This document shows positions 1-10,484 of a DNA stretch of 64,000 nucleotides, piece after piece. Source of the DNA: Atherinomorus stipes (Eukaryota; Chordata; Actinopteri; Atheriniformes; Atherinidae). The notes under the pieces are model-generated. The model searched no databases, was not told the DNA's origin, and saw nothing but the letters and a program-made list of their open reading frames with translations. The position numbers were made by a program, and so were the translations under genes. Positions within the stretch are counted from its first letter, which is position 1. Every line of letters starts with the position of its first letter. The stretch spans positions 1-64,000 of the forward strand of contig JALJCO010003046.1 in NCBI GenBank assembly GCA_023101725.1. Reading direction: 5' to 3'.

Positions 1-254
1 GAAAACCAGTGGCAAGAGGCATATCGCGAACAGCAGAGGAGGAAATGTCTAGTTCAACATACAGAAATAGTGGTGCTAGCCCAAATTCCAGCTGCCATGA
101 CTCAACTAACAAACGATGCTTAGCAATAAATGCTGCAACTGTGGGGAACTATTTTAGTCTTTGCGTAAAACATCAGAAAGTTATTTGGCCCTCACAAATA
201 TAAAAGACTATGTGAATTTTATTTTTTGCAAGTAGCTGTATAATAAGTGGTATA

Positions 255-386
255 ATGTATGGAATGCAGGTCATTATCGGGAAATACAGACCTTCAGGGG
301 CAAATTCAAACCCTTCTGCTTTGGGTCCGGGTCTGCATTTGCCCTGTCGGTCAGTATTTCCCCATTATGACCTACGTTCCATACAT
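255..386. repeat. Foldback (hairpin) repeat, complete copy
   Basis: Two ~38-base arms, 255-292 and 349-386, are imperfect reverse complements (about 32 of 38 positions by eye), and the 56 bases between them continue the stem. A half copy of the same sequence lies at 31,413-31,510. This is a non-coding foldback-type transposable element. I do not know its superfamily. Confidence 0.7.
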
Positions 387-387
387 G

Positions 388-2000
388 TACCCTTACATAA
401 TAAACTATCAATACATATTCACAATAAGAATTATAAAAAATCAGACCAACTTTCTTGCTGTATCAAAGTGCGCCAATAAAGTATTAAACAACACTGTGCT
501 GTATGAAATTAGAGTATCAAGATTGGTCTGACATTCAAGGGGGGCAGGGTTAACACAAAGAAATTGAAGTGGAAAGTTGTCACATCCACATTTCCGCTGA
601 TGCAAGGTTGAATGGATAGTTTTAATGAACAACTGATCAAGATGGTGAGACAGTATAAATATGTATACAGCACTCGTAGCATTTACATACACAGACACCA
701 CCAAGTGCACAGCCTCACTCTACCACAGGTAAGGTTAGTCTTTAAAAGTAAAATAACTGCATCAACAGTCATCTCCCATAATTATCCCCTTCCCGTCGGG
801 GATGAAGTTTATCATGGAGTATGTAGACTGGACCAAAACAAACTTTATTCTTGTTCTATTGGCCTCAAGAACAAAATTCTCGCAGAGGATGTAACAAGCT
901 TTAGCCCTTCAAGCTGCCCCCTCAGCATCCATCCAATTCCAAACCAAATCAGTGAATGTATCATTCAACTGCCCTCAGGTCAGCTCGTAAGTGCTGTGGC
1001 CAGCACAAACTGATCCGGTAGCAGTATTTTTAGTGCTAGTTGGGGAATGTCTTGTTGAATTCAAGGCTCCCTTCAGGTTCCACTCACGTTCACAGCTGGC
1101 TCCGTGCCACTCCCATGTTTAAAAGCAAAGTCCGGATAAAACTATTTTCAATGAGGGATTTTCACGTCTGTCTTCTACTAAGTGGAGTTTATTGAACAAT
1201 TAGTTGATGCATTTGGCTACTGCTACCAGCTGGTGGCCTATCATCTGAGTTCCAGTGGATAACATTATCGCTTGTATATTGAAAGTGCGAGCCAGTACCA
1301 CAGCCCACAGCACAAAACAGTTTTTCATGGCCCTTTGGGTGGTGTTCGTGACCCAAGCTTATGGTCAACAATCACTGTTGTAAACAGTGCTGTCCTATAG
1401 CTTTGTTGTAATATTACATATTCTAACATTTTTCATGTGTACATCCATTCTTATGTACCTGCATGGGGGGTGGAGTTTTTCGCAGCTGCTTTCAGGAAAG
1501 GTGGGGTACATCCTGTGGTCACCAGTTCACCACAGGGCCAACATTAAGAAAAAGCATACACACTCACCGCATGAGTCTACTGTCACAGTGCCAGGAAGCT
1601 GGATCATCCAAGATTTGCACTGGATGAGCCAAGCCAATGTTAGGACCAGGAACAATCAAATTCAGTTCCTGTCCTGACCACTGAAGCTCTGAAAGATCCT
1701 TGCAGGATTCAGTCAAAATGGTTGATATTAGTTATACATGTTTCCATAATCTGGTTCAGGCAGGGCTGATTGATACAGCTCAGAAACACAATCTTTAAAT
1801 GACATGAGCAACCATGACCATGTAAATATATATTTATACGTGTTCACTGTCAAGCTAATAAATAATGCTAGTAAGCACTATTGGGCTTTAAAAACTTGGT
1901 ATAATCCTTTTGAACAATATGAAACAACTTCCCTTATTTCTTTTATCAGCTAAAGATCAAATAAAGTGTGAATGTGTGAAAAAATGTGTAGCCGTCAAAG
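388..2000. other. No recognised feature
   Basis: This is AT-rich intergenic sequence. A 133-codon open frame at 612-1013 (+) has no domain I recognise and no splice or composition support. I see no gene or named repeat here. Confidence 0.5.
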
Positions 2001-2065
2001 AATTAACTCAAGGTCTTCTTAGATAGCACCGCACCGGTGCTATCTAAGAAGACCTTGAGTTAATT
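2001..2065. repeat. Perfect 30-bp inverted repeat (hairpin)
   Basis: Bases 2001-2030 are an exact reverse complement of 2036-2065, separated by the 5-base loop GCACC. The loop repeats the last five bases of the left arm, so the centre reads GCACCGCACCGGTGC. A 30-bp perfect stem with no mismatch stands out among decayed repeats. It may be a very young foldback insertion, a templated (snap-back) repair product or an assembly artefact. Confidence 0.9.
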
Positions 2066-2160
2066 AGTTTTTGTTCAATGTTTGCCCCTTCATAAAGCAG
2101 TAACAAAAAATAATGAAATATTGAAAAAAGTAAATAAAACACCTGTCTTCATGCAGAACT

Positions 2161-2685
2161 TAAAGGTAGAGTCCAACGTTTCCCCCCTGAAAATAAACGT
2201 TAGACTTGTGCAAGTGGAAATCCATCTCAAACTGCGCCTTTGGGCCTCTACTCGCATGCCATGGGGTGTTTGAATGCAACTCTCTCTCCCCCTGCCTAAA
2301 ATTGGCTCTTTAGCTTTGTTTTGTTGTGTTCCAGACGTTTCTGGGTGGAGATTTCTGTTTATATCACCACCCAATGACAGAACTAAGGACATGACGCCGT
2401 GTGGGAATAAGCTCATGATTGGAGCAGACGCCAGTCACTCGAACTCTCAAAGGAAAAAAGAAAGGGAAAAAGAAAAAACGGTGGATGCACCTAAGAAAAG
2501 ATTAGAGCTTTAGATAATGCAAGTTGGAAAACCAGGGCTGATATTAGTTTGGCTTTTACCTGCTTCTGAGCTCTGAAGGAGAGGCTTGAAGCTGAATAGT
2601 TTGAAGAACGACAGGGAGGGGCACTAAGTTCGAATGCTGCTGTTTGCAAAAAGAAATGGTGGGGGGACTTTGGACTCTACCTTTA
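2161..2685. mobile_element. Short non-autonomous DNA transposon with TAAAGGTAGAGTCCAA ends
   Basis: The left end TAAAGGTAGAGTCCAA is mirrored by the right end at 2670-2685, and TA lies at both edges, which fits a Tc1/mariner-type 2-bp duplication. The right ~120 bases (2567-2685) recur at 46,614-46,755, so this is an interspersed family. It holds no convincing coding sequence. Confidence 0.6.
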
Positions 2686-2724
2686 ATTAAATTAAGTTCA
2701 GAAATGCAAAAAATGCAGAGTAAC

Positions 2725-3366
2725 CATCAACTGTAAACACAACCAGATAGGCCTACCACACCAAACTTCATTTAATGCACCTAAACCGTCTCTCGAACTC
2801 TGTCAAAGCAAAACCAAACAATATTTATTCTGACCATTGCAAAAACAATGCTGGTGAGCGGGGAAACAAACAAAACACCAAGGAGGGTGCACACACCACG
2901 CCACACACACACTACCTTCCTCCAACATGTCTTTTTTGTATCAAAGCCCTTTCAGTCTCACTTCAACTGAAGGCGGCGTTTCTCCAGGTTAAATCCCCTG
3001 AGCTGCCTCGTGGTTAGTTGATGGGAAGCGACTGTCCAACTGCCGTCAAACCCCGCTGCTAGCATCATCTCCTTCACAAATATTCTGAGAAATGGAGGCA
3101 GAGGCTGGCAGAGAATTGGAAGCTGAAGTTTGCGGCTTGCAGAACCACTTATGAATGGCCATTGCTTCTGGCTTCTGAAACAAGTCTAATTTTTCGGTGC
3201 GCATTCAGTTTAATTTTGACAAAGGCTGGCTGACATTAACTACTGTCCTTTTTGGTAGGCAAAGGCTTTGACTGGTTATGGTGTTTCTATAGCAACTAGT
3301 AATATTTTTCATATTTTTCTTTGCTCTCGATTTATCTATACTGGAGGTTCTTAGCTACTTTTAAGG
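2725..3366 (+). repeat. Interspersed repeat family, copy 1 (inverted partner at 27.8-28.5 kb)
   Basis: This stretch aligns almost end to end, in opposite orientation, with 27,836-28,460. Shared blocks include TTTAATGCACCTAAACC, AACAATATTTATTCTGACCA, GTTTCTATAGCAAC and TTAGCTACTTTTAAGG. No coding sequence or clear terminal repeat is visible. It is either a transposon family or a dispersed inverted duplication. Confidence 0.65.
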
Positions 3367-3544
3367 AAAAAAACAATTATATGGGGAAATTAAAAAAAAA
3401 ACAAAAAAACCCCACCAGTTTTAACATTTCAAACTTCAAACTACCAGTGGGTAGTGGACAGATTGTCTGGGGGCAGGCCCGGCCCCCCAAGGACCGCCCA
3501 CAGTGACAGCTCCGTTTCAAGCTGTCATTTAAATTTCTCTGAAG

Positions 3545-3658
3545 TGCCTAGATTATCGCAATATATCGCAGTGTCACAATATCGCAATATTGCATTGTAA
3601 TGTGACACACACATACCGTGATCCTGATCGTATTGTGAGATCTTTGCTAATACCCATC
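3545..3658. repeat. Terminal fragment of an hAT-like short element (ATCGCAATAT-rich)
   Basis: Tandem CGCAATAT-type words run into an end reading AATACCCATCCTTA. This resembles the ATATCG-rich ends of hAT-type short elements such as the complete one at 11,131-11,550. The opposite end was not found. Confidence 0.35.
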
Positions 3659-5165
3659 CTTAGAAGGTGATCAATGATTCTCAGTGTAATTCTCTACAAG
3701 CACAGCTCATGCAAGAAAGTGGGGGATCAAGAGAGAGACCCTGTCCACAACTTGTACCTTGTTTTCCTCCCCTTCTAACTTCCAGTCGATCTAGGACTAT
3801 GGAGGACTGTAGAACTATGAGGAGAGAATAATAACGAGCAAGTGTGTTGAATGAAACGCAACACAAATCTGATATAAACATATTTAAGGTTGATAGAGCA
3901 AAATATCTACTGATTCTGAAGTTCCAGCCAGAGGCATTTTTTCCTGTCTCAACATCACAGGCTCCATTTCTTGACATTTTCAATAAGTTCTGTGAAAGAG
4001 TTTTGGATTTGCGAATCTTATTTAAAGCATCACATTTTCTTCTAATTTAATCTTGTAATGTTTTGTTTTCTGTAAAAGCTTTAATATTTTCCTAACAATT
4101 TTTTTCTTTAATCTTTCATTTTTCTGACTGCATATATGCTTTCAGTTTCAAAGCAGTGTCTCTTACAATCACCGATTAAACCATCTGATAATCATAAAAG
4201 ATGACCTTCAACTGTTAAAACTATTTTTAAAATAATATTTTCTACAGTGTGCAGCAGATTCATGCTGCTGCTCAAGATCTGTGGACTTAAGAGATTATTT
4301 GGATTTATCAGCTTTGGCCATTTTATCAGAGAATCCCCTTCCACTCCCCCAATCATTTAGATGGAAAACAAACCTTCATGAATAAAACCAAACAGTCCCC
4401 CTTTACAAATGGAAGATGACTGGATCAGATTGAACTTCCTGATAGCTGCAGTAAAGAGGATTTGTTGGAGTGGAGTCCACACAGAGCTCACATGTGTTCG
4501 CTGTCATCGGAAACACAGAAAACTGGAGATTTCCAAACAAACACCATGAAGCAGGAAGATAAGATGGAACCGCTGCGAGGAGAGGATTAAACCGATTAAA
4601 CACTGAAGTCAAAGCGCTGGGGCTGCACGACATCTACTCTGCACACAGACCTGCAGAACAACTTCATGCAAATCAGTGCTGTAAAAGAATAAAAGAGGCA
4701 TGTCTCTATAATTAAAGCAGAAACACAGATTAAAGAAACATCTTTAATTGTAATTTATGTGACACAAAATTTAATACACAGTTTTAGATATAGAAGTTGA
4801 CATAGTTAATCCTTTTACCTTCATTATGCTAATTTACCAGGTGACTTGAAGCTGCTCACAATAAATCATAATTAATTAGATAGCCTGGCTATGTAAAAGT
4901 AATTTCAACCTTAAAATCAGGATTGTAATCGACACAATAAAAATGTAATTTCACATCATATGAAATATCCCAAAACTACAGGTGGAGATGAATCTCAGAT
5001 TTCTGAAATGGTGATCTCCAAAATGTAGCCGTGTCACAGCCCACAAATCAAAACTAGCAAGACATGAGGTGTAAGCTGCATCCTGACATTTAGACAGGAA
5101 AAAAAAAGAAGTCAGTAAATATATATCCTGTACATTTTTGAGATTTTGAGTTTGAGATTTTGTTG
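3659..5165. other. No recognised feature
   Basis: AT-rich sequence without a recognisable gene or named repeat. The short open frames (for example 3681-3983 on the minus strand) carry no motif. Confidence 0.5.
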
Positions 5166-5167
5166 CC

Positions 5168-5862
5168 CATCAATCTGGGTCCAGGTCAGGCCGTGCAATG
5201 CTCAGAGAAACAGCACAAAAACCTAAGAGATGCATCTCAGGCTACGTCTACACTAACACAGCTAAGATTATACAGGGTGAATCCCACCTAACCTTATACC
5301 ACGCACACATCCAAGGCTCTATACGACTTCCTCCCCTCCGCCGCCTGTTGTCGCAATCCTGACCTAGTAGGTATGTGTGACAAAAGGCAGACGGGCATTG
5401 ATGTGATGAATCCGACATTGTTGCAATCATATGTCTCCTTCTCTGAAGGTATTCTTGTGATCTTTACAAGCGCCTCCACATGTAAAACAAGGAGCAGCAA
5501 AGTCACGTCTGAATGATTCGCCTCCATCTTGCTATTGTTTATCTCTGAGTTGTCACGGGTTGATGAGCTAGTTGTGGTGCGGTGCATTCCTTATGACATC
5601 ACTTACTTTCTGAACTTAGTTCAACGCTTAACGATTCTACACCAATCCAAGAACTTGAGATTCAAGAATTAGACGGCACACTTACCTGTCTAAAAATAAA
5701 TATCCAGGAGGGGAACCTTAAAGGACAGGTTAGTGTGGCTGAGACGGGGTATTGGTTAAATATTTAGGCGTTTAAGCACTTACACGGCCTAGTGTAGAGG
5801 TAGCCTCAGACTCTCCGGGCCTCAGCTAGCATGTTAAATGTTAGAAATGATGCCAAGGAGGA
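5168..5862 (+). mobile_element. Tc1-like transposase remnant, split by a later insertion
   Basis: Bases 5168-5239 and 5806-5862 are adjacent parts of one Tc1-like transposase gene. The same order of words (GGTCAG..CGTGCAATGCT, then TCTCAGACTCT, then GCATGTTAA) runs through the related remnant at 7330-7450. The element at 5240-5805 separates the halves. No open frame survives. Confidence 0.6.
5240..5805. mobile_element. Non-autonomous DNA transposon with 3-bp TCA target duplication
   Basis: The ends GGCTACGTCTACACTA and (reverse complement) GGCTACCTCTACACTA form terminal inverted repeats with 15 of 16 matches. TCA flanks both sides (5237-5239 and 5806-5808). Removing the element with one TCA restores a continuous Tc1-like sequence, which is direct empty-site evidence. 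A 3-bp duplication suggests a PIF/Harbinger-related family, but no transposase is present to prove it. Confidence 0.75.
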
Positions 5863-5882
5863 AAGACGTCAGTAATGACCAT

Positions 5883-6803
5883 AGGGTGTGTTCACACTCT
5901 GGCTGTTTGGTCTGCTTTAAACAGACCATGGTGCGCTTCCAACACATAGTCTGTTCCGTTTGGCGCAGTCTAAACACCAACCGTACTCTGGTGCGTGCCA
6001 AAGAAGCGGACTCTGGAAAACAGAAGGTCTCGGTTCACTTGCAAACAGACTATCAGACTGTCCAGCACATAGACATCCAGCGCACCTAATGGAAGTGATG
6101 TTTGTTGGCCACAATAAAAAAGAACAGATGCGGGCATGAAAAAGTTCTCCTTTCTGCCGACTGCCAGCCACTTACCAGCCACTTACCAGCGACTCATCTA
6201 CTAGTTCAATCACACAGAGAAACGCCTGTGTGCGCAGGGGAAATGATTTCGGAGCATAAATGAACGCCCAGAACAAGGATGTTTCCACATGCCAAGTTTG
6301 GACACCGTGCGGGATGACATATTCGCAGGACAAATCGTTCAGCCAGTGATAGTGCAATATCACTGCACCACTTCTGGCAGAAAAAGGCAGAACTTTTTCA
6401 TGCCCGCATCTGTAGAAGTAACTGGGGTAGATCATCATTGGGTCGGAGGAAAAACAAAGCAAACAGCGCTTGTTCAAAGAATCCGAGGGAAAAAAATGGG
6501 AAAATTTGTAGACAGAGATGGAGCAATAATAAGAAGCAGAAAGACTTCCACTGTCATCACTGAGTCTGGTTTTCGTCTTCTTCCTGCTTTTTCATCATTG
6601 ATCAGTGGTTGTATTGGGGAGTATCTCCCCCGAGGGAGCAGTTTTAGCTATGGTGGTTTAACCAGGCGGCTTGTTCTGCTTTGGTTATTACAGTTTCAAC
6701 GCAAACCAAAGCAAAGAAAGGTGTGAAACTTTTCTGAAATCCCCGCCCAATCGGACCAAGTCCCTGGACTATCCTGGTGTGAATGTAGAAAAACATCTTT
6801 TGC
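5883..6803. mobile_element. Probable non-autonomous DNA transposon carrying a nested short element
   Basis: The stretch opens with AGGGTGTGTTCACACT and closes with GGTGTGAATGTAG, which are inverted and similar. This end type is common in fish PIF/Harbinger- and hAT-related short elements. The short element at 6125-6410 is nested in it. Exact termini and target duplication are unresolved, and I see no transposase. Confidence 0.45.
6125..6410. mobile_element. Short element with CAGATGCGGGCATGAAAAAG inverted ends, copy 1
   Basis: Left and right ends are near-perfect inverted repeats (CAGATGCGGGCATGAAAAAG and its complement). A second copy lies at 12,667-12,952. The second copy is flanked by TA on both sides and this one by TA on the right only, suggesting a Tc1/mariner-type target. 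It is non-coding. Confidence 0.75.
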
Positions 6804-7192
6804 TACTTGTCTGGGAAATACAAAGGCTAAAAAAGTGGAAGTGCTGGATTTTCTTTTTCTCATGTTATCTCTAGACAATCCCTCTCTTGCCAAGATAATG
6901 GAACTATTACTTGTAAAAGTTTTGTTTAAACGAAGATGTCTCTTTTTTTTTTAGACTTTTAAAAAGTCACCGTCAGGAAGCTACTCTGCTCAATTGCAAA
7001 AATTCACAATTAAATTAACTGCTAACTGGTCATTTTCAAGCTTCCCTTTATCATTTTGCAAGATTGCGAAAATTCTGAGATAAATAGTAACAGTTTTTTG
7101 TTTTCCTTGAGAAAAGGCCAATCATGAGATATGATAAATTGACCTTGTTAAAGAAAGTGAGCTTTGTAATCTCAATATTACAACAAATAAAT
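6804..7192. other. No recognised feature
   Basis: AT-rich sequence with a short poly-T run near 6944. No gene or named repeat was recognised. Confidence 0.45.
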
Positions 7193-7512
7193 AGCTGCAG
7201 GAATGGCCACTCACAGCTTCAGCAAGGAAGTTTTATAAGGACAAACTATCTAAAGATATTCTGCAGGCAGAAAGAATATTCACAAGTCTAAAATATTTAA
7301 GACAGCTGCCAATCTTCCCAGGAGTGGACGCCCCAGCAAGTTCAGTTCAAGGTCAGACCATGCAATGCTTGGTGCCCAATGATCAGAAAAACTGCAAAAA
7401 ATCCAAAAGCTAAATCTGAGACTCTTTGGGTCTCAGTTTGCATGTTAATGTTAATGTTCATGCCAGTAGGGTCATGGACAGGCTGGCACACAGACAGAAA
7501 AGAGGAAATTAA

Positions 7513-7987
7513 AGGGACTAGAGACAGGAATAAAAAAACAAACAAACATGCATGTCCTTTTTTTTTAATACTAATGGGTGATGAAGCACTTAATACCAAA
7601 AATAACGTTTCCATCCACGTTTCTCTCCGTTGCCTTGAACAGGCTGTGTGCTGCAAAATGCGCTGCAATTCAGTGGCCGAATTTCCCGCGCTGCCCTGCG
7701 GACGTGACGTCAAATGACCTACATCCGCAGTTTTGATACAGGAAGAAGACGGTCGCGGTAAATTCAAACACTGTAAGCGATTGTTATGGATTCTTCTGCC
7801 GTCAGCAAACGATCCAGATCAACTGAAAGACACTAAAAAGTGTAACTACAAAGAAAAAGGTGAGTAAACAACATTATAGCTTCAGTTTGTGCACGCTCCC
7901 GTGGCTGCTTGGTTCGTGGCTGCAGTTACCTGAAGCGCCAGTCGTGGCAATCGCAAGTTTTGTTTCTTAATCTTGCCTCAAGTCCCT
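7513..7987. mobile_element. TTAA-flanked short element, copy 1
   Basis: The ends AGGGACTAGAGACAGGAAT and (reverse complement) AGGGACTTGAGGCAAGATT are imperfect inverted repeats. TTAA lies immediately outside at 7509-7512 and 7988-7991. Related copies are at 41,366-41,710 and 54,638-54,880. A TTAA target is typical of piggyBac and Kolobok elements. The interior (for example 7610-7720) is highly similar between copies. Non-coding. Confidence 0.8.
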
Positions 7988-8235
7988 TTAAGGGTTGTAG
8001 CATCAAAATAAAGAACAAAATATATAAATACAAAATATGCCAATCAAAACAATGACAGAGAGTAAGTATGATAAGATGAAAAAAAAAGTTTAAGAATAGT
8101 ACAGGTTGACCAGGAAGATGTGTAAAAACAAACAAATGTAAGAACAATGTGTAAAATCAAACTAGAATAAAATGAAAAAAAAAAAAAAAAAACCTGTATG
8201 GATTGTTTGGAAGGGTTGCTGGGGGGAAAATCTCT

Positions 8236-8758
8236 TCAAACCCTGCTGGCCTGTCTTGATGACACGAAAGCCTGGATGGCCCTTAATTTCCTCAGCTTCA
8301 ACCAGGGCAAAACTGAAGTGATTGTTTTCGGCCCCAGTAGCTCCTGTGCAGCCTGCCCTGTTGACTTGGTACCTTTGGCAGCTCATAAAAAATCAACTGT
8401 CACTAACCTGGGTTTTAAAATAGTCAGTGATTTTAAATTGGACCATCAAATTAGTGCAGTTGTTAGCTCATGTTTCTTTCACCTCAGACAGCTCTCGAAG
8501 GTGAAACCTTTTCTTTCACATGAGCACTTTGAGAAAGTGATCCGTGCTTTTATTACCGTATCTCTCGTTTGGATTATGGTAACTCTCTCTATCTTGGAGT
8601 TAGCCAGTTCTCCCTCGCCCGTCTCCAGTTAGTTCAGAACGCTGCCGCTCGTCTGCTAACTGGAGCGCGTAAGAGGGAGCACGTTACTCAAATCCTGGCC
8701 TCCCTCCATTGGCTGCCTGTGCACTTTAGGGTCCATTTTAAGATTCTTTTATTTGTTT
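8236..8758 (+). pseudogene. L2/CR1-type LINE reverse transcriptase fragment (C-terminal part)
   Basis: The plus strand encodes the part of a LINE reverse transcriptase that follows the catalytic core: a block around LDDTKAWMALNFLSFNQGKT, then LQLVQNAAARLLTGARKREH and a LHWLPV block. These are characteristic of L2/CR1-group (Jockey superfamily) elements. The first block ends near 8632 and the second reads in another frame from about 8569, so at least one frameshift is present. Both ends are missing: it starts abruptly after a Tc1 fragment and stops at a return to Tc1 sequence. In life the protein would make cDNA from its own RNA at a nicked chromosomal site; this copy is inactive. Confidence 0.8.
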
Positions 8759-8764
8759 AACTGA

Positions 8765-9095
8765 CCACAGCACAAACACTTTATACTAACTGCCCAGCAC
8801 AGTGTGGGAGGGCTGATGATCTGGGGTCGTTCTACAGCCCCAGAACCTGGACACCTTGCTGTCACTGAGTGGACAATCAACTCTTCTGGATACAAAAGAA
8901 TTCTCGAGTCAAATGTGAGTCCATCTGTCTGACAGCTGAAGCTTGGCTGAAACTGCTTCATGCAGTAGCAGCAGATCTACAACAGAATGTAGAAAAAGAA
9001 AAGAATCGAGGTCCAGTGAGAGTTCAGACCTGAACCTGATTGAAAGGTGCTGGGAAAGGCCCAGGCAAACCGTGCAACCACCTGGGGTGAGATTT
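8765..9095 (+). pseudogene. Tc1-like transposase fragment (DDE catalytic region)
   Basis: The translation in broken frames contains the Tc1 hallmarks: a GGxMIWG-type stretch from GTGGGAGGGCTGATGATCTGGGGTC (two segments of one motif), followed near 9035 by SDLNLIERCWE, which matches the SPDLNPIE block carrying the third catalytic acid. The segment holding the second aspartate (QQDN-type) has been deleted near 8970. It continues the Tc1 remnant beginning at 7193. Inactive. Confidence 0.65.
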
Positions 9096-9496
9096 TTTCA
9101 CTGCATGGTTTTATATTATCTGTCATGTCAGGAATCAGCAAATTGGTGCCCCCTGCAGCTGCAGGCGCCTTGCTGAGAAGGTGCCATGTAGGCGCAGCCA
9201 TAGACATTGATACATACACATCCCATTGGACGCTGCTGGCCACTAGGCTGACGTGCCTATAGGGCGGCCATCTTGGGTCAGACCATAGTTCAGACAGCTG
9301 CTGTCAGAATGAATGGGAGGCTCCTCAGATCTCATTTAAATCACATGTAAGACCAATCAAAGATAAAATAAAATTTCATAAATAGGACTTACATGGCTCT
9401 CCCATTTTAATAACCAAGACAAACTGAAAAAAAAACTTTATTTGGATAACATTTATCTATTTAGAACCAAAACAGTTTAAGCTCATTTAAATAAAG
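9096..9496. other. Unassigned, probably repeat-derived
   Basis: The stretch contains GGCGGCCATCTTGGGTC and a block ATGAATGGGAGGCTCCTCAG that look like an interspersed repeat. I cannot define its ends or class. No gene is visible. Confidence 0.3.
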
Positions 9497-10335
9497 TCAA
9501 ACTTTATTCATTTGATTAACTTGATGACTTGCCGCAAGACCCTGCAGCGCACTGTGAAAGCAGCTGGGAAGATCATCAGCGTTCCCCTCCCCTCTCCATT
9601 GGACATTTACCACTCCCGCCTCACCTGCAGAGCCACCAGGATCGCAGGTGACCCCACCCCGCCCCGCCCACAGTACCTTCACCCTGTTCCTGCCAGGGAG
9701 GAGGCTGCAGTCTTCGGGCCAGAACCGGACAAGAGTACCTAACTGCAGTTACAATAGCCGATAAGGACGCCACCATATATCCAATCCATACAGGAAGTCT
9801 CCAGCGGAAGTTAGTTAAACACCACTAAGAGTATTTATTTATCTGCGGCTTGCAAACTCATGTGTTCGGTGTAGTCGGGTGGTTAGGGTTAGGAGAAGGG
9901 TCAGGGGTAGGGTTAAATTTTAGTAAGCTACATGAAGAGCAAACTTCCAATTAAGACTTCCGGCGTGGATTGGATATATGGCAATGTCTCGTGACTGCAG
10001 TTGGGTCCCTCTCGAACCAGAGGGCTCAGAGGCAGCTTTTTCCACCAGGCAGTGAGGATGCTCAACTCCCTCCCATTGAGCAAGAGATGTCTATTAGATG
10101 TTTATTAGACGTCTTTTTGACCAAAAATGCTCAGTGAGCTCCCTGCCCTGCCCCCACTCGCTCTTCCACCGGACCCCCACTGACTCGGCCCACTCACAAA
10201 CTCACCTACCTCAGGACTGCACACCTCACTTTATCATCACCTGGAGTGGTACACCATCATCTGGAGTGGTACTCATCCTCCTTACACTTGAGTCACCACA
10301 TTCTGGCATTGTCGGCAGGATCCATGTGAAATGCT
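9497..10335 (+). pseudogene. L2-type LINE, end of ORF2 and 3' tail, interrupted
   Basis: The frame at 9512-9742 encodes KTLQRTVKAAGKIISVPLPS followed by DIYHSRLTCRA and further basic residues. This is the C-terminal tail typical of L2-group LINE ORF2 proteins, the same broad type as the reverse transcriptase at 62,950. After an insertion (9741-10,005) the sequence resumes with LINE-like text (AGAGGGCTCAGAGGCAGC, then GCAGTGAGGATGCTCAACTC, normally encoding FHQAVRMLNS-like residues) and a 3' tail to about 10,335. 5'-truncated and inactive. Confidence 0.65.
9741..10005. mobile_element. Short inverted-repeat element inside the LINE tail
   Basis: The left end (AACTGCAGTTAC, then CCATATATCCAATCCA, then CAGGAAGTCT) is repeated in inverted form at the right (AGACTTCCGG, TGGATTGGATATATGGCA, GACTGCAGTT). 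It interrupts LINE sequence, so it is younger than the LINE. The target duplication is ambiguous because the terminal AACTGCAGTT is itself palindromic. Confidence 0.6.
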
Positions 10336-10484
10336 GGTAAACAGTCCATGGATTCCTAATTGGTGACACCCTGCGCGGAGCACGAGGACGTGCTTGTGGA
10401 AAGAGGGGGAGAGATGTGGCAGTTGACGGTCCTGTCACTATGCCTCCAACTGATCATGTGCCCTGGCTACTTGGCCACAGGGAT

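Larger units (their letters stand above)
7193..9095 (+). mobile_element. Decayed Tc1-like element, mosaic with several insertions
   Basis: Three blocks look like consecutive parts of one Tc1-type transposase: 7193-7508 (including AAGACAGCTGCCAATCTTCC), 8194-8235 (GTTTGGAAGGGTTGC) and 8760-9095. A TTAA-flanked short element (7513-7987), a poly-A-ended stretch (7992-8190) and an L2-type LINE piece (8236-8758) separate them. It is dead, and its order and strand agree throughout. Confidence 0.55.

Noticed and set aside
612..1013. 133-codon open frame as a possible gene
   Set aside because: No domain, no homologous motif, no splice signals, and length within chance expectation.
9880..9930. Telomere-like TTAGGG words
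   Set aside because: Only two or three imperfect units within a short inserted element; not an interstitial telomere array.
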